From Agromyces sp. S2-1-8 (GTDB lineage: Bacteria > Actinomycetota > Actinomycetes > Actinomycetales > Microbacteriaceae): a stretch of 64,000 bases of DNA. Positions 42,725-52,267 of this stretch are shown here, one piece after another. How positions within the stretch are numbered: position 1 is the stretch's first letter; every line of letters begins with the position of its first letter. The stretch spans positions 2,728,001 through 2,792,000 of the forward strand of contig NZ_JAJOLP010000001.1 of NCBI RefSeq assembly GCF_021129215.1, given 5' to 3'. The position numbers and the translations under genes were made by a program. The notes under the pieces were generated by a model. The model had not been told where the DNA came from. It worked only from the letters and a program-made list of their open reading frames with translations, and made no database searches.

Positions 42725-43794
42725 CGCTCGACCTCGATTCCGTGCTCGTCGAAGGTGGCTTCGTCTTCGAGTCCGCGCAGGCCGCCCGGGCCGGCGACGA
42801 GCGTGCCGCCCGGCACGACCGAGGTCTCGGCGACTTCGCCGGCGGACTGGGCGACTCGCCGACGGCCGCGCAGGCGCGGGTCGGCGAGATCGTTGAGGCT
42901 CTCGCCCACGAGCGTGATGCCGAGCACGGCGAGCACGATCGCGAGGCCGGGGAACAGGGCGGTCCACCAGATGCCGCTCGTCACGTCGGCCACGGCCTTG
43001 TTGAGGTCGTAGCCCCACTCGGCCGCTGCGGTCGGCTCGATGCCGAAGCCGAGGAATCCGAGGCCGGCGAGCGTCAGGATCGCCTCCGAGGCGTTCAGCG
43101 TGAAGATGAGCGGCAGCGTTCGGGTCGCGTTGCGCAGCACGTGCCGGAACATGATGCGCGCGTGCGGCGCACCGAGCACCTTCGCCGACTCGACGTACGA
43201 CTCGGCCTTGATGCGGACCGTCTCGGCCCTGATCACCCGGAAGTACTGCGGGATGAAGACGACGGTGATCGAGAGCGCAGCGGCGAGGATGCCACCCCAG
43301 AGGCTCGACTGACCGCCCGAGATCACGATCGAGAGCGAGATCGCGAGCAGCAGCGACGGGAAGGCGTAGATCGCGTCGCACACGACGACGAGCACTCGGT
43401 CGAACCAGCCGCCGAAGTAGCCCGAGACGAGGCCGAGCAGCACGCCGATGAACAGCGAGCACACGACGGCGACGATGATGACGAACAACGCCGTCTGGGC
43501 GCCCCAGAGCACGCGCGACAGGACGTCGAAGCCGCCCGAGGTGGTGCCCAGCAGGTGCTCGGCGGATGGCGGCTGCTGCGCGCCGAACCGGCCGTCGGGC
43601 CCACGCAGTTGCGCGAAGCCGTACGGCGAGATGACCGGTGCGAGCAGGGCCGTGAGCACGAACAGGGCCGTGATCACGAGGCCGGCGACGAGCATGCCGC
43701 GCTGCAGGCCGACGCTCTGCCGCAGCTGGTGGACGACCGGCAGGCGGTCGCGCAGGCGCCGCTTCGGCACCGCGGGAATGGAAGCCGTGGTCAT
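42721..43794 (-). CDS. Peptide ABC transporter permease, DppC type
   Basis: 357 residues with six membrane helices (first near 32-55), a long periplasmic-side loop after helix 1 (HLLGTTSGGFDVLSRVLWGA, typical of DppC), and the EAA loop ESAKVLGAPHARIMFRHVL (about 205-225) that docks with the ATPase. The C-terminal 40 residues are charged and extra. One nucleotide separates it from the dppB-type gene. Confidence 0.93.
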   Translation of the reverse strand: MTTASIPAVPKRRLRDRLPVVHQLRQSVGLQRGMLVAGLVITALFVLTALLAPVISPYGFAQLRGPDGRFGAQQPPSAEHLLGTTSGGFDVLSRVLWGAQTALFVIIVAVVCSLFIGVLLGLVSGYFGGWFDRVLVVVCDAIYAFPSLLLAISLSIVISGGQSSLWGGILAAALSITVVFIPQYFRVIRAETVRIKAESYVESAKVLGAPHARIMFRHVLRNATRTLPLIFTLNASEAILTLAGLGFLGFGIEPTAAAEWGYDLNKAVADVTSGIWWTALFPGLAIVLAVLGITLVGESLNDLADPRLRGRRRVAQSAGEVAETSVVPGGTLVAGPGGLRGLEDEATFDEHGIEVER

Positions 43795-43795
43795 C

Positions 43796-44890
43796 TCAGT
43801 ACCTCACCCTCGGGTCGATGAAGGCTGCGATGATGTCGACGATGAAGTTCGTCAGCGCGACGATCACGGCGAGCAGCACGACGATGCCCTGCACCGCGAC
43901 GAAGTCGCGCGCTTTCAGGAACTCGGCGAGCATGAAGCCCAGGCCCTTCCACTCGAAGGTCGTCTCGGTGAGCACCGCGCCGCCGAGGAGGAGCGCGATC
44001 TGCAGGCCGATGACCGTGATGATCGGGATGAGCGCCGGGCGGTACGCGTGCTTGCGCACGAGCCGGTACTCGCTCACACCGCGAGAACGCGCCGCGTCGA
44101 CGTAATCGGTCGACAGGGTGCCGATGACGTTCGTGCGCACGAGCCGCAGGAAGATGCCGGCCGTCAGGAGTCCGAGCGCGATCGAGGGCAGGACGGCGTG
44201 CGCGAGCACGTCGCCGAGCACGGCCGGGTCGCCGGTCATGAGGGCGTCGATCGTGTAGAACCCGGTCGGATTCGGCAGCGTCTCGATCGCGATCGTCGCA
44301 CCCGTCGAGGCGCGCCCGTTCACCGGGAGCACGCCGAGCCACACCGAGAACACGAGCTTCAGCAGGAGGCCCGAGAAGAACACGGGGGTCGCATAGCAGA
44401 GGATCGCGAAGACGCGGAGCGAGGCATCCTGCCCCTTGTCGCGGAAGTAGGCGGCGATGAGGCCGCCGGGGATGCCGATCAGGAAGGCGACGATGAGCGA
44501 GTAGAACGCGAGTTCCATCGTGGCGGCGCCGTAGGTGAAGAGCACCTCGGTGACGGGGCGGTTGTTCGTGAGCGTGGTGCCGAAGTCGCCCGTGAGCAAC
44601 TGGCCGAGGTACTCGAAGTACTGCACGAAGAGCGGCCGGTCGAAGCCCGCGGCGTGGATGCGCTCGGCGAGCTGGTCGGGTGGCAGCTGCCCGCCGAACT
44701 TCGCGGTGATGGGGTCGCCGGTCGTGCGCATCAGCAGGAAGACCAGCGTCACGAGGATGAACACCGTCGGAATGATGAGCAGTGCCCGGATGATGATGTA
44801 GCGGCCGAGGCTGGGACCGCCCGAGGATCTCTTGGATCGCTTCGGTGCGGACTCGGCGCCGGTGGCGGGGGCCGTCGTCGTTGAGGTCAA
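43796..44890 (-). CDS. Peptide ABC transporter permease, DppB type
   Basis: 364 residues with six membrane helices: IIRALLIIPTVFILVTLVFL near residue 36-55, then the DppB signature region LLTGDFGTTLTNNRPV, and the EAA loop DAARSRGVSEYRLVRKHAYR (about 265-285). TTG 44890 is the likely start; the longer ATG frame at 44941 would begin inside a terminator hairpin. A basic, Ser/Thr-rich N-terminal tail precedes helix 1. Confidence 0.9.
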   Translation of the reverse strand: MTSTTTAPATGAESAPKRSKRSSGGPSLGRYIIIRALLIIPTVFILVTLVFLLMRTTGDPITAKFGGQLPPDQLAERIHAAGFDRPLFVQYFEYLGQLLTGDFGTTLTNNRPVTEVLFTYGAATMELAFYSLIVAFLIGIPGGLIAAYFRDKGQDASLRVFAILCYATPVFFSGLLLKLVFSVWLGVLPVNGRASTGATIAIETLPNPTGFYTIDALMTGDPAVLGDVLAHAVLPSIALGLLTAGIFLRLVRTNVIGTLSTDYVDAARSRGVSEYRLVRKHAYRPALIPIITVIGLQIALLLGGAVLTETTFEWKGLGFMLAEFLKARDFVAVQGIVVLLAVIVALTNFIVDIIAAFIDPRVRY

Positions 44891-44922
44891 TGTTCGCCTA
44901 TCGGGGGGTGGGTCTCGAAGTC

Positions 44923-44954
44923 GGGTGGCCCGCTCACGCATGAGCGGGCCACCC
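44923..44954 (-). terminator. Strong hairpin between binding-protein and permease genes
   Basis: Perfect 14-bp stem GGGTGGCCCGCTCA / TGAGCGGGCCACCC with loop CGCA, 32 nt after the binding-protein stop. No T-run follows on the minus strand. Placed after the first gene of an ABC operon, it most likely stabilises the 3' end of the binding-protein message and reduces read-through. Confidence 0.75.
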
Positions 44955-44986
44955 GTTTCATCGCTGAAGCGACTCTATCCGGCGGT

Positions 44987-46618
44987 TCAGCCCTTGGTGA
45001 GGGGCGCGAACCGGAACTTGAACGAACCGTCGAGGATGGCCCCGTCGATGTCGGTGCCCGTCACGACGACCTGCGCACCCTGGAGGAACGGCACGGTCGA
45101 CAGGTCGGCCGCGACCTTGTTCTGGATCTCCTCGATGAGCGCGGTGCGTGCTGCCGGGTCGGGCGTCACGGCCTGCTCGAGGATGAGGTCGTTGACCTCC
45201 TGGTTGGCGTAGTGGTTGCTCAGGAAGTTCTCGATGAGGAAGAACGGCGTGAGGTAGTTGTCGGCGTCCGAGTAGTCGGGGAACCAGCCGAGCTGGTAGG
45301 CCGGGTACACATCGGCGACGCGGTCCTTCGAGTACTGCACGTACTCGGTGGACTGGAGGTCGACCTTGAACAGGCCGTCCGCCTCGAGCTGGTCCTTGAT
45401 GAGCGCGTACTCGTCGCCGGAGCCGGGACCGTAGTGGTCGGTGTTGTACTGCAGGTGCAGCTCGACCGGGGTCTCGACTCCCGCCGCCTCGAGCGTCGCC
45501 TTCGCCTTCTCGGCGTCGGGGCCGCCCTGGCCGTCTCCGTAGAGGTCCTTCAGCGGCTCGATCGCGCCGGCCAGGCCCTCGGGGACGTACGAGTACAGCG
45601 GGGTGTAGGTGCCCTTGTAGACCTGCTCGCTCAGCGCGTCGCGGTCGATGAGGTCGGCGAGCGCCTGACGCACCGCGAGCGCCTTGGCCGGGTCGGCCTC
45701 GGCGGTCTTCGCACCGTACGGCTGGGTGTCGAAGTTGAAGACGATGTAGCGGATCTCACCGCCGGGGCCGTCGACGACCTTGACCTTGTCGTTGCCCTTG
45801 AGGTCGTCGATGTCGGTCGCCGAGAGGCTGCGGTAGGCGACGTCGATGCCGCCCTCCTGCACGTCGAGCTTCATGTTCGACGAGTCGGCGTAGTACTTCA
45901 GGTTGATCGTGTCGGTCGCCGCCGGGTCGAGCAGGCCCTTGTAGTTCGGGTTCTTCTCGAACGAGATCAGGTTGTTGAAGTCGTAGCTCTTGATCGCGTA
46001 CGGGCCGCCGAACGCGTTCGCCGCGACGATGTCGTCGTCGCTCGTCAGCGCGTCGGCCGAGAACGACTCCTCGTCGACGATGGCGCCGGGGAAGCTCGTC
46101 AGGATCTGCGGGAAGACCTGGTCGTTCTCCGCCTTGAGGTGGAACACGACGGTGGTGTCGTCGGGAGTCTCGACCGAGTCGAGGTTGTAGAGCAGACTCG
46201 ATGCGCCGTTGGGGTCGGCGATCTTGAGCTGGCGGTCGAACGAGAACTTCACGTCGGACGACGTGAGGTCGTTGCCGTTGGCCCACTTGAGCCCCGCCGG
46301 AAGGGTGACCGTGTACTCCGTGGGCGCCGTGAACTCGGCGCTCTCGGCGAGGTCGGGCACGACGTCGGTGCTCTCGTAGTCGGTGTTCAGCAGGTACGGG
46401 AACACCTGCGTCTGCACCGCGAGCGAACCGTTGTCGTACGAGCCGGCCGGGTCGAGCGCGGTGACCTTGTCGGTGGTGCCGACGGTGATCGTGCTGCCCG
46501 AGGCGCCGTCGCCGTTGTCGCCGCCGCCGGCCGAGCAGCCGGCCAACGCGAGCGTGGCGACCGAGAGCCCGGCAGCCGCGATGAGCGCGCGGCGTCCGTT
46601 CTTGGATGCGGATGTCAT
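44987..46618 (-). CDS. Peptide ABC transporter substrate-binding lipoprotein (family 5)
   Basis: 543 residues. Signal with lipobox LALAGCSAGG (Cys at about 28), followed by a Gly/Asp-rich linker, then the SBP family 5 fold: TVGTTDKVTALDPAGSYDN, WANGNDLTSSDVKFSFDRQL (hallmark of DppA/OppA proteins), and QLGWFPDYSDADNYLTPFF. It captures peptides or nickel/opine-like compounds outside the membrane. First gene of the operon, then two permeases, two ATPase genes and a dehydrogenase. Confidence 0.94.
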   Translation of the reverse strand: MTSASKNGRRALIAAAGLSVATLALAGCSAGGGDNGDGASGSTITVGTTDKVTALDPAGSYDNGSLAVQTQVFPYLLNTDYESTDVVPDLAESAEFTAPTEYTVTLPAGLKWANGNDLTSSDVKFSFDRQLKIADPNGASSLLYNLDSVETPDDTTVVFHLKAENDQVFPQILTSFPGAIVDEESFSADALTSDDDIVAANAFGGPYAIKSYDFNNLISFEKNPNYKGLLDPAATDTINLKYYADSSNMKLDVQEGGIDVAYRSLSATDIDDLKGNDKVKVVDGPGGEIRYIVFNFDTQPYGAKTAEADPAKALAVRQALADLIDRDALSEQVYKGTYTPLYSYVPEGLAGAIEPLKDLYGDGQGGPDAEKAKATLEAAGVETPVELHLQYNTDHYGPGSGDEYALIKDQLEADGLFKVDLQSTEYVQYSKDRVADVYPAYQLGWFPDYSDADNYLTPFFLIENFLSNHYANQEVNDLILEQAVTPDPAARTALIEEIQNKVAADLSTVPFLQGAQVVVTGTDIDGAILDGSFKFRFAPLTKG

Positions 46619-46738
46619 ATCCGTCTACCTCTTCCTGTCAGGACTGAAGCGCACCGCGGCGTCCACGGCGCGTTCTCGTATCCCAGAGTTAGCACACGGA
46701 CCGGTCGCGGCGCATTGGCGGGCCTCCCTCGCCCGCAA

Positions 46739-46767
46739 TGTTTATTGATCTGCAATCTTCCGCGCAA
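46739..46767 (-). promoter_or_regulatory. Candidate promoter of the peptide ABC operon
   Basis: On the minus strand TTGCGC (46767-46762), 17-nt spacer, TAAACA (46744-46739), about 120 nt before the binding-protein start. The surrounding AT-rich patch stands out against the G+C-rich background. Confidence 0.45.
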
Positions 46768-46867
46768 CGGATCGGCGTGATGCCACTCAGGACGCCGGAT
46801 TCCGCTGTTCCACGCGCATCGGCCGATGCATCCGCGGCACTCGGCACGACTGCACTGTTCGGGAATA

Positions 46868-46885
46868 CCGATGCATAACCATCGG
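46868..46885 (+). promoter_or_regulatory. Inverted repeat in the 423-nt gap before the M6 protease
   Basis: The 46619-47041 gap between divergent genes has no coding signal. CCGATG-CATAAC-CATCGG (46868-46885), flanked by near-symmetric GGGAATA and AATCTCCC, may be an operator for the secreted protease. The leader from there to the GTG is about 155 nt. Confidence 0.4.
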
Positions 46886-47041
46886 AATCTCCCATGCGTT
46901 GAAACGGTCGAATCCCTGTCGCGCGGGATCTCGTCGGTGAAAGGATCCGGGGAATCACCTAGCCGGCGGCTATGTGCCGCCTCCACACGTGATGCATGCG
47001 GGCTGCATCGTCCCGCGAGAGACACGATCTGGGAGGTTCAC

Positions 47042-49195
47042 GTGTCACGACACCAACACCGACGCAGAATTGGGATCCGACGGGGCGGACTCGCCGTCGC
47101 CGCGGCCTTGGGCGTCATCACGCTCGCGACCGTCTCGAGCGGGGCCGCGATGGCGGCGCCGCCCGACTCGTTCGACCCAGCGGTGCTCGACCCCGTCGAC
47201 CCGCAGCACTGGGAGAACATGGACGACATGACCTGGGACGACTACGTCGGCGTCCCCGGCACCGACTGGGCGAGCGACACCGAGGGGTCGGAGCGGCAGT
47301 TCAACGGCGCGATCGTGCTGCTCGACTTCGAGAACCAGCCGTTCCTCGTCACCCAGCCCGAGGGTTCGCACCCCTTCGGCGACCCGTCGGGGCTCGCGAA
47401 CGGTCTCGACCGCGAGGACGTGCCGCAGTTCTACCTCGACCTGTTGAACACGCCCAATGAGCTCAACCACGGCCGCACCATCAACGACTACTGGATGGAG
47501 CAGTCGGGTGGTCGGCTCAGCGTGCAGATGGAGGCGTTCGGTCCGTACCAGCTCCCCGGCAACATCGAGGAGTACGGCCTGAACGACTCGTTCAACAAGC
47601 CGAATGCGGCGTACTGCCCGCAGGGCGAGTCGTGCGACAAGGTGCTGCGCACCGACGCGCTCGCGCTCTGGGGTGCCGACCTCGGCGTGCCGGACCCGCT
47701 CAAGGAGTTCGACCAGGTGTTCTACATCACGGCCGGGCACGACGAGTCGTCGACGTGGGAGGAGTTCGGGCAGATGCTGTTCGAGTCGCCCGAGGACGTC
47801 ACCGACGACTTCGGCCCGCCGCGCGACGAGAACGGCCAGGCGCTCGACCAGAACGGACAGCCGATGGCCAACTGGGCGAAGACCCGCTACATCCCGTGGA
47901 CGTCGTGGCAGGCCGCGATCAACCACTGGCCGAACGCGAACTTCCCGTCCAACGGCCGCGCCGGCAACTCGACGCAGGCCGAGTCCTCGGGCATGGGCAC
48001 CTTCGCGCACGAGTTCTCGCACATCCTCGGGATCTCCGACAACTACGGCAACCCGTACGGCACCGAGGCCGACGACGGCGGTCCGCTCCGTGACACGAGC
48101 GGCCCGTTCGACGTGCTCGCGCGCGGCTCGTTCAACGGTCCCGGCGGCACGCACGAGCGCTGGAGCGTTCCGTCGGTCGCCGGCGGCTCGCAGCCCGCGG
48201 GCGTCGCGCTGCGCAACCGCATCAAGCTCGGGATCATCGACCCGTCGAACTACCTGAACCTGCAGGAGTCCGAGCTCGACGCGCTCGGTTCGGTGGTCAC
48301 CGAGGTCACCTCGCGCGCGGTCATGCGGCCGGGCGAGCTCACCGGCATCAACCTCGTGTTCGACAAGCCCGACGCTGCGGCGGCCGACAACTCGACCGGC
48401 ACGTGCACCCGACGGGCGCAGTTCGACTGCGACGGCGGCTCGTTCGACAACTACACCGTCGAGGTCATCGACCGGATGGGCACGGACTCGTTCCAGCCCG
48501 ACCACGGCGTGATGATCGCGAAGACGAAGAACCAGGACCGCAACCCGTTCATCTGGACGGTCGACGCGAACCCGCAGAACATCGACACGGTCGACTACGT
48601 CCGCCCGGACGGCACGCCGATCATGATCACGCGTGGCGACCAGCGTCAGCTGAACGATGCGCTGTTCCATGCCGGCAACGACTCGGGCTCGGAGTACGAG
48701 TACGTCGACGAGGCCAACGGGCTGCACTTCTACATCCTGAACATGGAGCGCGACGACGACGGCATCCTGTCGTACGACGTGGCGGTGCGCTCGACGGTGA
48801 GCGCGGGCCCCCAGGCCCGCGGCGTCGATCTCGGAAAGGCGATCGTGAAGGGCGACCTCGCGTCCATGCACGGTCAGGCGCAGGCCAAGGGCGTCTCGAT
48901 CGCGCAGTGCCAGGTGCCGCTGACCAACACGGGTGACGCCGTCGCCGACGCGAAGGCGAACAGCGACATCTACCGTCTCACGACGTCGATCGACGGCCGC
49001 GGCTGGTCGGTGAACACTCCGAGCAGCATCGTCTCCGCCGCCGCCGGCGAGACGATCACCGTTCCGGTCTACGCCTCCCGGGGTGCGGACGCCGCCCGTG
49101 ACGCCACCGTCACGGTCACCGCGACGTCCGAGAACGACCCCTCGGCGACCGAGACGATCACCTGCGAACTCGACGCACCGGGCAACGCCCGCTGA
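47042..49195 (+). CDS. Secreted M6-family (immune inhibitor A-like) metalloprotease
   Basis: 717 residues. A Sec-type signal (RRRIGIRRGGLAVAAALGVI then VSSGAAMAAPP, residues 8-40) is followed by the M6-like catalytic domain with HEFSHILGISDNYG (zinc motif, about 323-336), preceded by WGADLGVPDPLKEFDQVFYI and followed by a DVLARGSFNGPGG Met-turn-type segment. The C-terminal 150 residues are beta-rich, an accessory domain of the kind seen in M6 proteins. GTG 47042 has GGGAGG six nt upstream. It probably digests external protein, in keeping with the adjacent peptide ABC operon. Confidence 0.9.
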   Translation: MSRHQHRRRIGIRRGGLAVAAALGVITLATVSSGAAMAAPPDSFDPAVLDPVDPQHWENMDDMTWDDYVGVPGTDWASDTEGSERQFNGAIVLLDFENQPFLVTQPEGSHPFGDPSGLANGLDREDVPQFYLDLLNTPNELNHGRTINDYWMEQSGGRLSVQMEAFGPYQLPGNIEEYGLNDSFNKPNAAYCPQGESCDKVLRTDALALWGADLGVPDPLKEFDQVFYITAGHDESSTWEEFGQMLFESPEDVTDDFGPPRDENGQALDQNGQPMANWAKTRYIPWTSWQAAINHWPNANFPSNGRAGNSTQAESSGMGTFAHEFSHILGISDNYGNPYGTEADDGGPLRDTSGPFDVLARGSFNGPGGTHERWSVPSVAGGSQPAGVALRNRIKLGIIDPSNYLNLQESELDALGSVVTEVTSRAVMRPGELTGINLVFDKPDAAAADNSTGTCTRRAQFDCDGGSFDNYTVEVIDRMGTDSFQPDHGVMIAKTKNQDRNPFIWTVDANPQNIDTVDYVRPDGTPIMITRGDQRQLNDALFHAGNDSGSEYEYVDEANGLHFYILNMERDDDGILSYDVAVRSTVSAGPQARGVDLGKAIVKGDLASMHGQAQAKGVSIAQCQVPLTNTGDAVADAKANSDIYRLTTSIDGRGWSVNTPSSIVSAAAGETITVPVYASRGADAARDATVTVTATSENDPSATETITCELDAPGNAR

Positions 49196-49216
49196 GTCGG
49201 GCGCATCGATCGGCGA

Positions 49217-49254
49217 CCCGCGGAACCGGAACCCCTCGGTTCCGGTTCCGCGGG
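49217..49254 (+). terminator. Terminator of the M6 protease gene
   Basis: A 17-bp perfect stem, left arm CCCGCGGAACCGGAACC, loop CCTC, 21 nt after the protease stop. No T-run, but one of the longest stems in the window. Confidence 0.8.
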
Positions 49255-49323
49255 CGCACCGTCGGCGATCGTGCTCGACCGACCACGACCACGCCCGCCC
49301 GACCGCGGGCCGCAGGAGGCGAC

Positions 49324-49794
49324 ATGGCATTCCGACCGATCCCCCGCGCGACGCTGTGCGCCGCGCTCGCCCTGTCCGCCGCCGCGCTCGCCGGGTGCGC
49401 CTCCCCCGGTGACGCGGCCGGAGGCGAGGTCCAGCTCGTCGTTCGCGACGGCAGCCTTCGGGAACTCGGCGCCGTCTGCTCGGGCGCGAGGCCCTACCTC
49501 GGGTTCCACAAGGGCGCCGAGCTCGCACTCATCGACGCCGACGGCCGGGAGTCCTACCACGCGGTGCTCGGCGACGGCGAGGCGGTGAAGGTCGACGACA
49601 TCGACTACGGCACCGCCCCGCGAATCCCGACCTTCTGCCGCTTCGTGCTCGATGCCGCGACCCTCGAGAGCGGCACGTACAGCGTGAGCATCGACGGCGA
49701 CGTCGTCGCCGAGCACGTCGTGGACGGACCTGCGACCATGATCTTCGTGCCGGCCCTCGCGTCGGTCGACCCGTCCTCCGAAGGAGCAGAATGA
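49324..49794 (+). CDS. Lipoprotein of unknown function
   Basis: 156 residues. Signal peptide with lipobox ALAGCAS (Cys 25), then a small beta-rich domain containing two Cys (GAVCSGARPYLGF and PTFCRFVLD) that may form a disulphide. No family recognised. Its stop overlaps the start of the TlpA-like gene (ATGA), so it is co-translated with it; the thioredoxin-like neighbour might reduce or form its disulphide. Confidence 0.75.
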   Translation: MAFRPIPRATLCAALALSAAALAGCASPGDAAGGEVQLVVRDGSLRELGAVCSGARPYLGFHKGAELALIDADGRESYHAVLGDGEAVKVDDIDYGTAPRIPTFCRFVLDAATLESGTYSVSIDGDVVAEHVVDGPATMIFVPALASVDPSSEGAE

Positions 49795-50357
49795 CGCCGC
49801 CCCGATCAGCCGCAGTGTTCACCGTCGTCGCCGCGCTCGTGCTCATGATGACCGCCTGCGCGTCAGGGCCAAGGGGCGGCGCCGACCGGCTCCCCGGGCA
49901 GCTCCCCGCCGACGCGTCGTTCGCTGCGGTCGACGGCGCCCCCGACGCGCCCGCGCTCGACGGCCGACTCGTCGACGACACCCGCGTCGATCTCGAGGCG
50001 CTCGCGGCCGGTCGACCGCTCATCGTGCAGTTCATGGCGAGTTGGTGCACGAGTTGCGCCGAGCAGCAGTCGGTGATCTCCACGATCGCCGACGAGTACG
50101 GCGACGCCATCGCGATCGTGCAGGTCTCGGGCGACCGCGACGTCGCGGAGCTCACGAGCTACCTCGATGAGCAGCAAGTCGACCAGCCCGTGATCGTCGA
50201 CCCCGATCTCCAGATCTGGCGCTCCTTCGCCGTCACCGAACCGCCCATGACCGCGTTGATCGACGCGGAGGGCCACCTCGCCAAGCTCTGGCCCACGGGC
50301 GCCGACGCCGACACGATCCGCGAGCAGCTCGACGCGATCGTGCTCACCGCGGGCTGA
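49791..50357 (+). CDS. TlpA/ResA-like thiol-disulphide lipoprotein
   Basis: 188 residues. Lipobox LMMTACASG (Cys 23) anchors it to the outer membrane face; the thioredoxin-fold domain (about 60-185) carries the redox motif MASWCTSCAEQQ (WCxxC) and the cis-Pro segment EPPMTALIDAEG. It would maintain thiols of exported proteins or serve cytochrome maturation. It converges on dnaG, with 3 nt between stops. Confidence 0.87.
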   Translation: MTPPRSAAVFTVVAALVLMMTACASGPRGGADRLPGQLPADASFAAVDGAPDAPALDGRLVDDTRVDLEALAAGRPLIVQFMASWCTSCAEQQSVISTIADEYGDAIAIVQVSGDRDVAELTSYLDEQQVDQPVIVDPDLQIWRSFAVTEPPMTALIDAEGHLAKLWPTGADADTIREQLDAIVLTAG

Positions 50358-50360
50358 GCG

Positions 50361-52217
50361 CTACTCGGCGCGAAGGGCCCGCCGCTCCTGCTCGAGCTCG
50401 ACGAGCGCGCGCTGCAGTGCCGAGTACGTCGCCTGATCGGCCCGGTCGAGCCGCTGCAGGCGGCCGAGCAGCTCCGATTTCTGCCGCAGCAGCTCGCGGT
50501 CGACGAGCGCGCTGACGACGCCTTGCACATACGCCTCGAGCTCGGCGTCGCTGCGCTGCGGCACCGGCAGTACCGCGAGCTGCTGCACGACGCCGGCGAA
50601 CGGCTGCGGCACCTCGGCGATGACCCGGTCGACGCGCACGACGGGGTCGGTGGAGCCGAGCACCGAGGCGATGCCGTCGCGCACGACGGCGAGCGTCGCG
50701 TCGCCGAAACGCGAGTCGACGGCATGGCGCAGCAGGTCGTCGCCCACGCGTTCGGGGAACTGCAGCATCACCTGCAGGGCGTCGCGCTCGAGCCTCGTCG
50801 ACGGGTCGCGCGGCAGCGCGGTGATCGAGAACGGCCGGTCGTCGCCGTCGGTCGCGGCCACCCGGGGTGTGGATGCCTCGGCCCGCGCGGTCGCGCCGCG
50901 ATCGCGGCCCGCAGCCGCGCGCACGGCGCGCGTCACCTCGCCGAGCTCCATGCCGAGCATGCGGGCGAGCTCTCGGGTGTAGCCGGGGCGGATCGACGCA
51001 TCGCGGATGTCGGCGACGACCGGGGCCGCTGCGCGGAGCGCGCCGACCCGGCCCTCGACGGTCTCGAGATCGAAGCGGGCGAGCGTGTGCCGGATCACGA
51101 AGTCGAACATCGGGGTGCGCGACTCGACCAGGGCGCGCACGGCGGCGTCGCCGCGGGCGAGGCGCAGGTCGCACGGGTCGAGCCCGTCGGGGGCGACCGC
51201 GACGAAGGTCTGGGCGGCGAACCGCTGCTCTTCGGCGAACGCGCGCATGGCCGCCTTCTGCCCCGCCTCGTCGCCGTCGAACGTGAAGACGACCTCGCCG
51301 ACGCCAGAGTCGTCGAGCACGCGCCGCAGCACCTTGATGTGATCGACGCCGAACGACGTGCCGCACGTCGCGATCGCGGTCGTCACCCCGGCCAGGTGGC
51401 AGGCCATCACGTCGGTGTACCCCTCGACGACGACCACCCGTTGCGACCGGGAGATCTCGCGCTTGGCGAGGTCGAGTCCGTACAGCACCTGCGCCTTGTG
51501 GTAGACCGCGGTCTCGGGGGTGTTGAGGTACTTGGGGCCCTTGTCGTCGTCGAGCAGGCGCCGCGCACCGAAGCCGACGGTCTGCCCGGTGACGTCGCGG
51601 ATGGGCCAGACGAGCCGGCCGCGGAACCGGTCGTAGACGCCGCGGTCGCCCTGCGACACGAGTCCGGCCGCCGCGAGCTCCTCGGTCGAGTACCCGCGAC
51701 CGCGCAGGTGGTTCGTGAGCGAGTCCCAGCTCTTCGGCGCGAACCCGACGCCGAACCGTCGGGCCGCCTCGGCGTCGAAGCCGCGCTCGCCGAGGAACCG
51801 CCGCCCGATGTCGGCCGCCGGCTGCACCAGCTGCTCGACGAAGAACTCGGCGGCCGCCTGGTTCGCGGCGAGCAGTCGCGCCCGGTTGCCGTGGTCGGCG
51901 GCGGGCCCGCCGTCTTCGTAGTGCAGTTCGAAGCCGATGCGACCGGCGAGGCGTTCGACCGCCTCGGTGAACGACACGTGATCGATCTTCTGGAGGAAGC
52001 TGTAGACGTCGCCCGACTCGCCGCAGCCGAAGCAGTGGTAGTAACCGACGCCGGGCCGCACGTTGAAGCTCGGGCTGCGCTCGTCGTGGAACGGGCAGAG
52101 GCCCTTCAGCGAACCGACGCCGGCCGACTTGAGGCTCACGTGCTCGCCGATGATGTCGGCGATGTTCGTGCGGGCCTTCACCTCTTCGACATCGCTCTGT
52201 CGAATCCGGCCCGCCAT
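50361..52217 (-). CDS. dnaG: DNA primase
   Basis: 618-residue primase laying RNA primers at the fork. The N-terminal CHC2 zinc finger is seen at CPFHDERSPSF...YYHCFGCG (about 40-65), followed by the TOPRIM core: VVVVEGYTDVMACHLAG (Glu near 268) and FTFDGDEAGQKAA (Asp-x-Asp near 318). The C-terminal helicase-binding domain (470-618) is helical. ATG 52217 is preferred with AGGA 7 nt upstream; a GTG two codons earlier abuts that site. Follows dgt by 50 nt; the dusB-dgt-dnaG order is conserved in actinobacteria. Confidence 0.96.
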   Translation of the reverse strand: MAGRIRQSDVEEVKARTNIADIIGEHVSLKSAGVGSLKGLCPFHDERSPSFNVRPGVGYYHCFGCGESGDVYSFLQKIDHVSFTEAVERLAGRIGFELHYEDGGPAADHGNRARLLAANQAAAEFFVEQLVQPAADIGRRFLGERGFDAEAARRFGVGFAPKSWDSLTNHLRGRGYSTEELAAAGLVSQGDRGVYDRFRGRLVWPIRDVTGQTVGFGARRLLDDDKGPKYLNTPETAVYHKAQVLYGLDLAKREISRSQRVVVVEGYTDVMACHLAGVTTAIATCGTSFGVDHIKVLRRVLDDSGVGEVVFTFDGDEAGQKAAMRAFAEEQRFAAQTFVAVAPDGLDPCDLRLARGDAAVRALVESRTPMFDFVIRHTLARFDLETVEGRVGALRAAAPVVADIRDASIRPGYTRELARMLGMELGEVTRAVRAAAGRDRGATARAEASTPRVAATDGDDRPFSITALPRDPSTRLERDALQVMLQFPERVGDDLLRHAVDSRFGDATLAVVRDGIASVLGSTDPVVRVDRVIAEVPQPFAGVVQQLAVLPVPQRSDAELEAYVQGVVSALVDRELLRQKSELLGRLQRLDRADQATYSALQRALVELEQERRALRAE

Positions 52218-52267
52218 GCTCACATCCTATTCGTCCTCGGTCGTCGTGGTTCCGTCGTCGTGCGCAA

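Noticed and set aside
44891..44941. ATG 44941 as start of the DppB-type permease
   Set aside because: The codon is within a 14-bp terminator-like hairpin and adds a non-homologous Arg-rich stretch; TTG 44890 fits better.
46619..47041. Small gene or RNA in the 423-nt divergent gap
   Set aside because: No frame with coding character and no stable RNA fold was seen beyond the promoter-like elements listed.
47045..49528. 827-codon minus-strand frame opposite the M6 protease
   Set aside because: Antisense shadow of a gene with signal peptide and HExxH motif.
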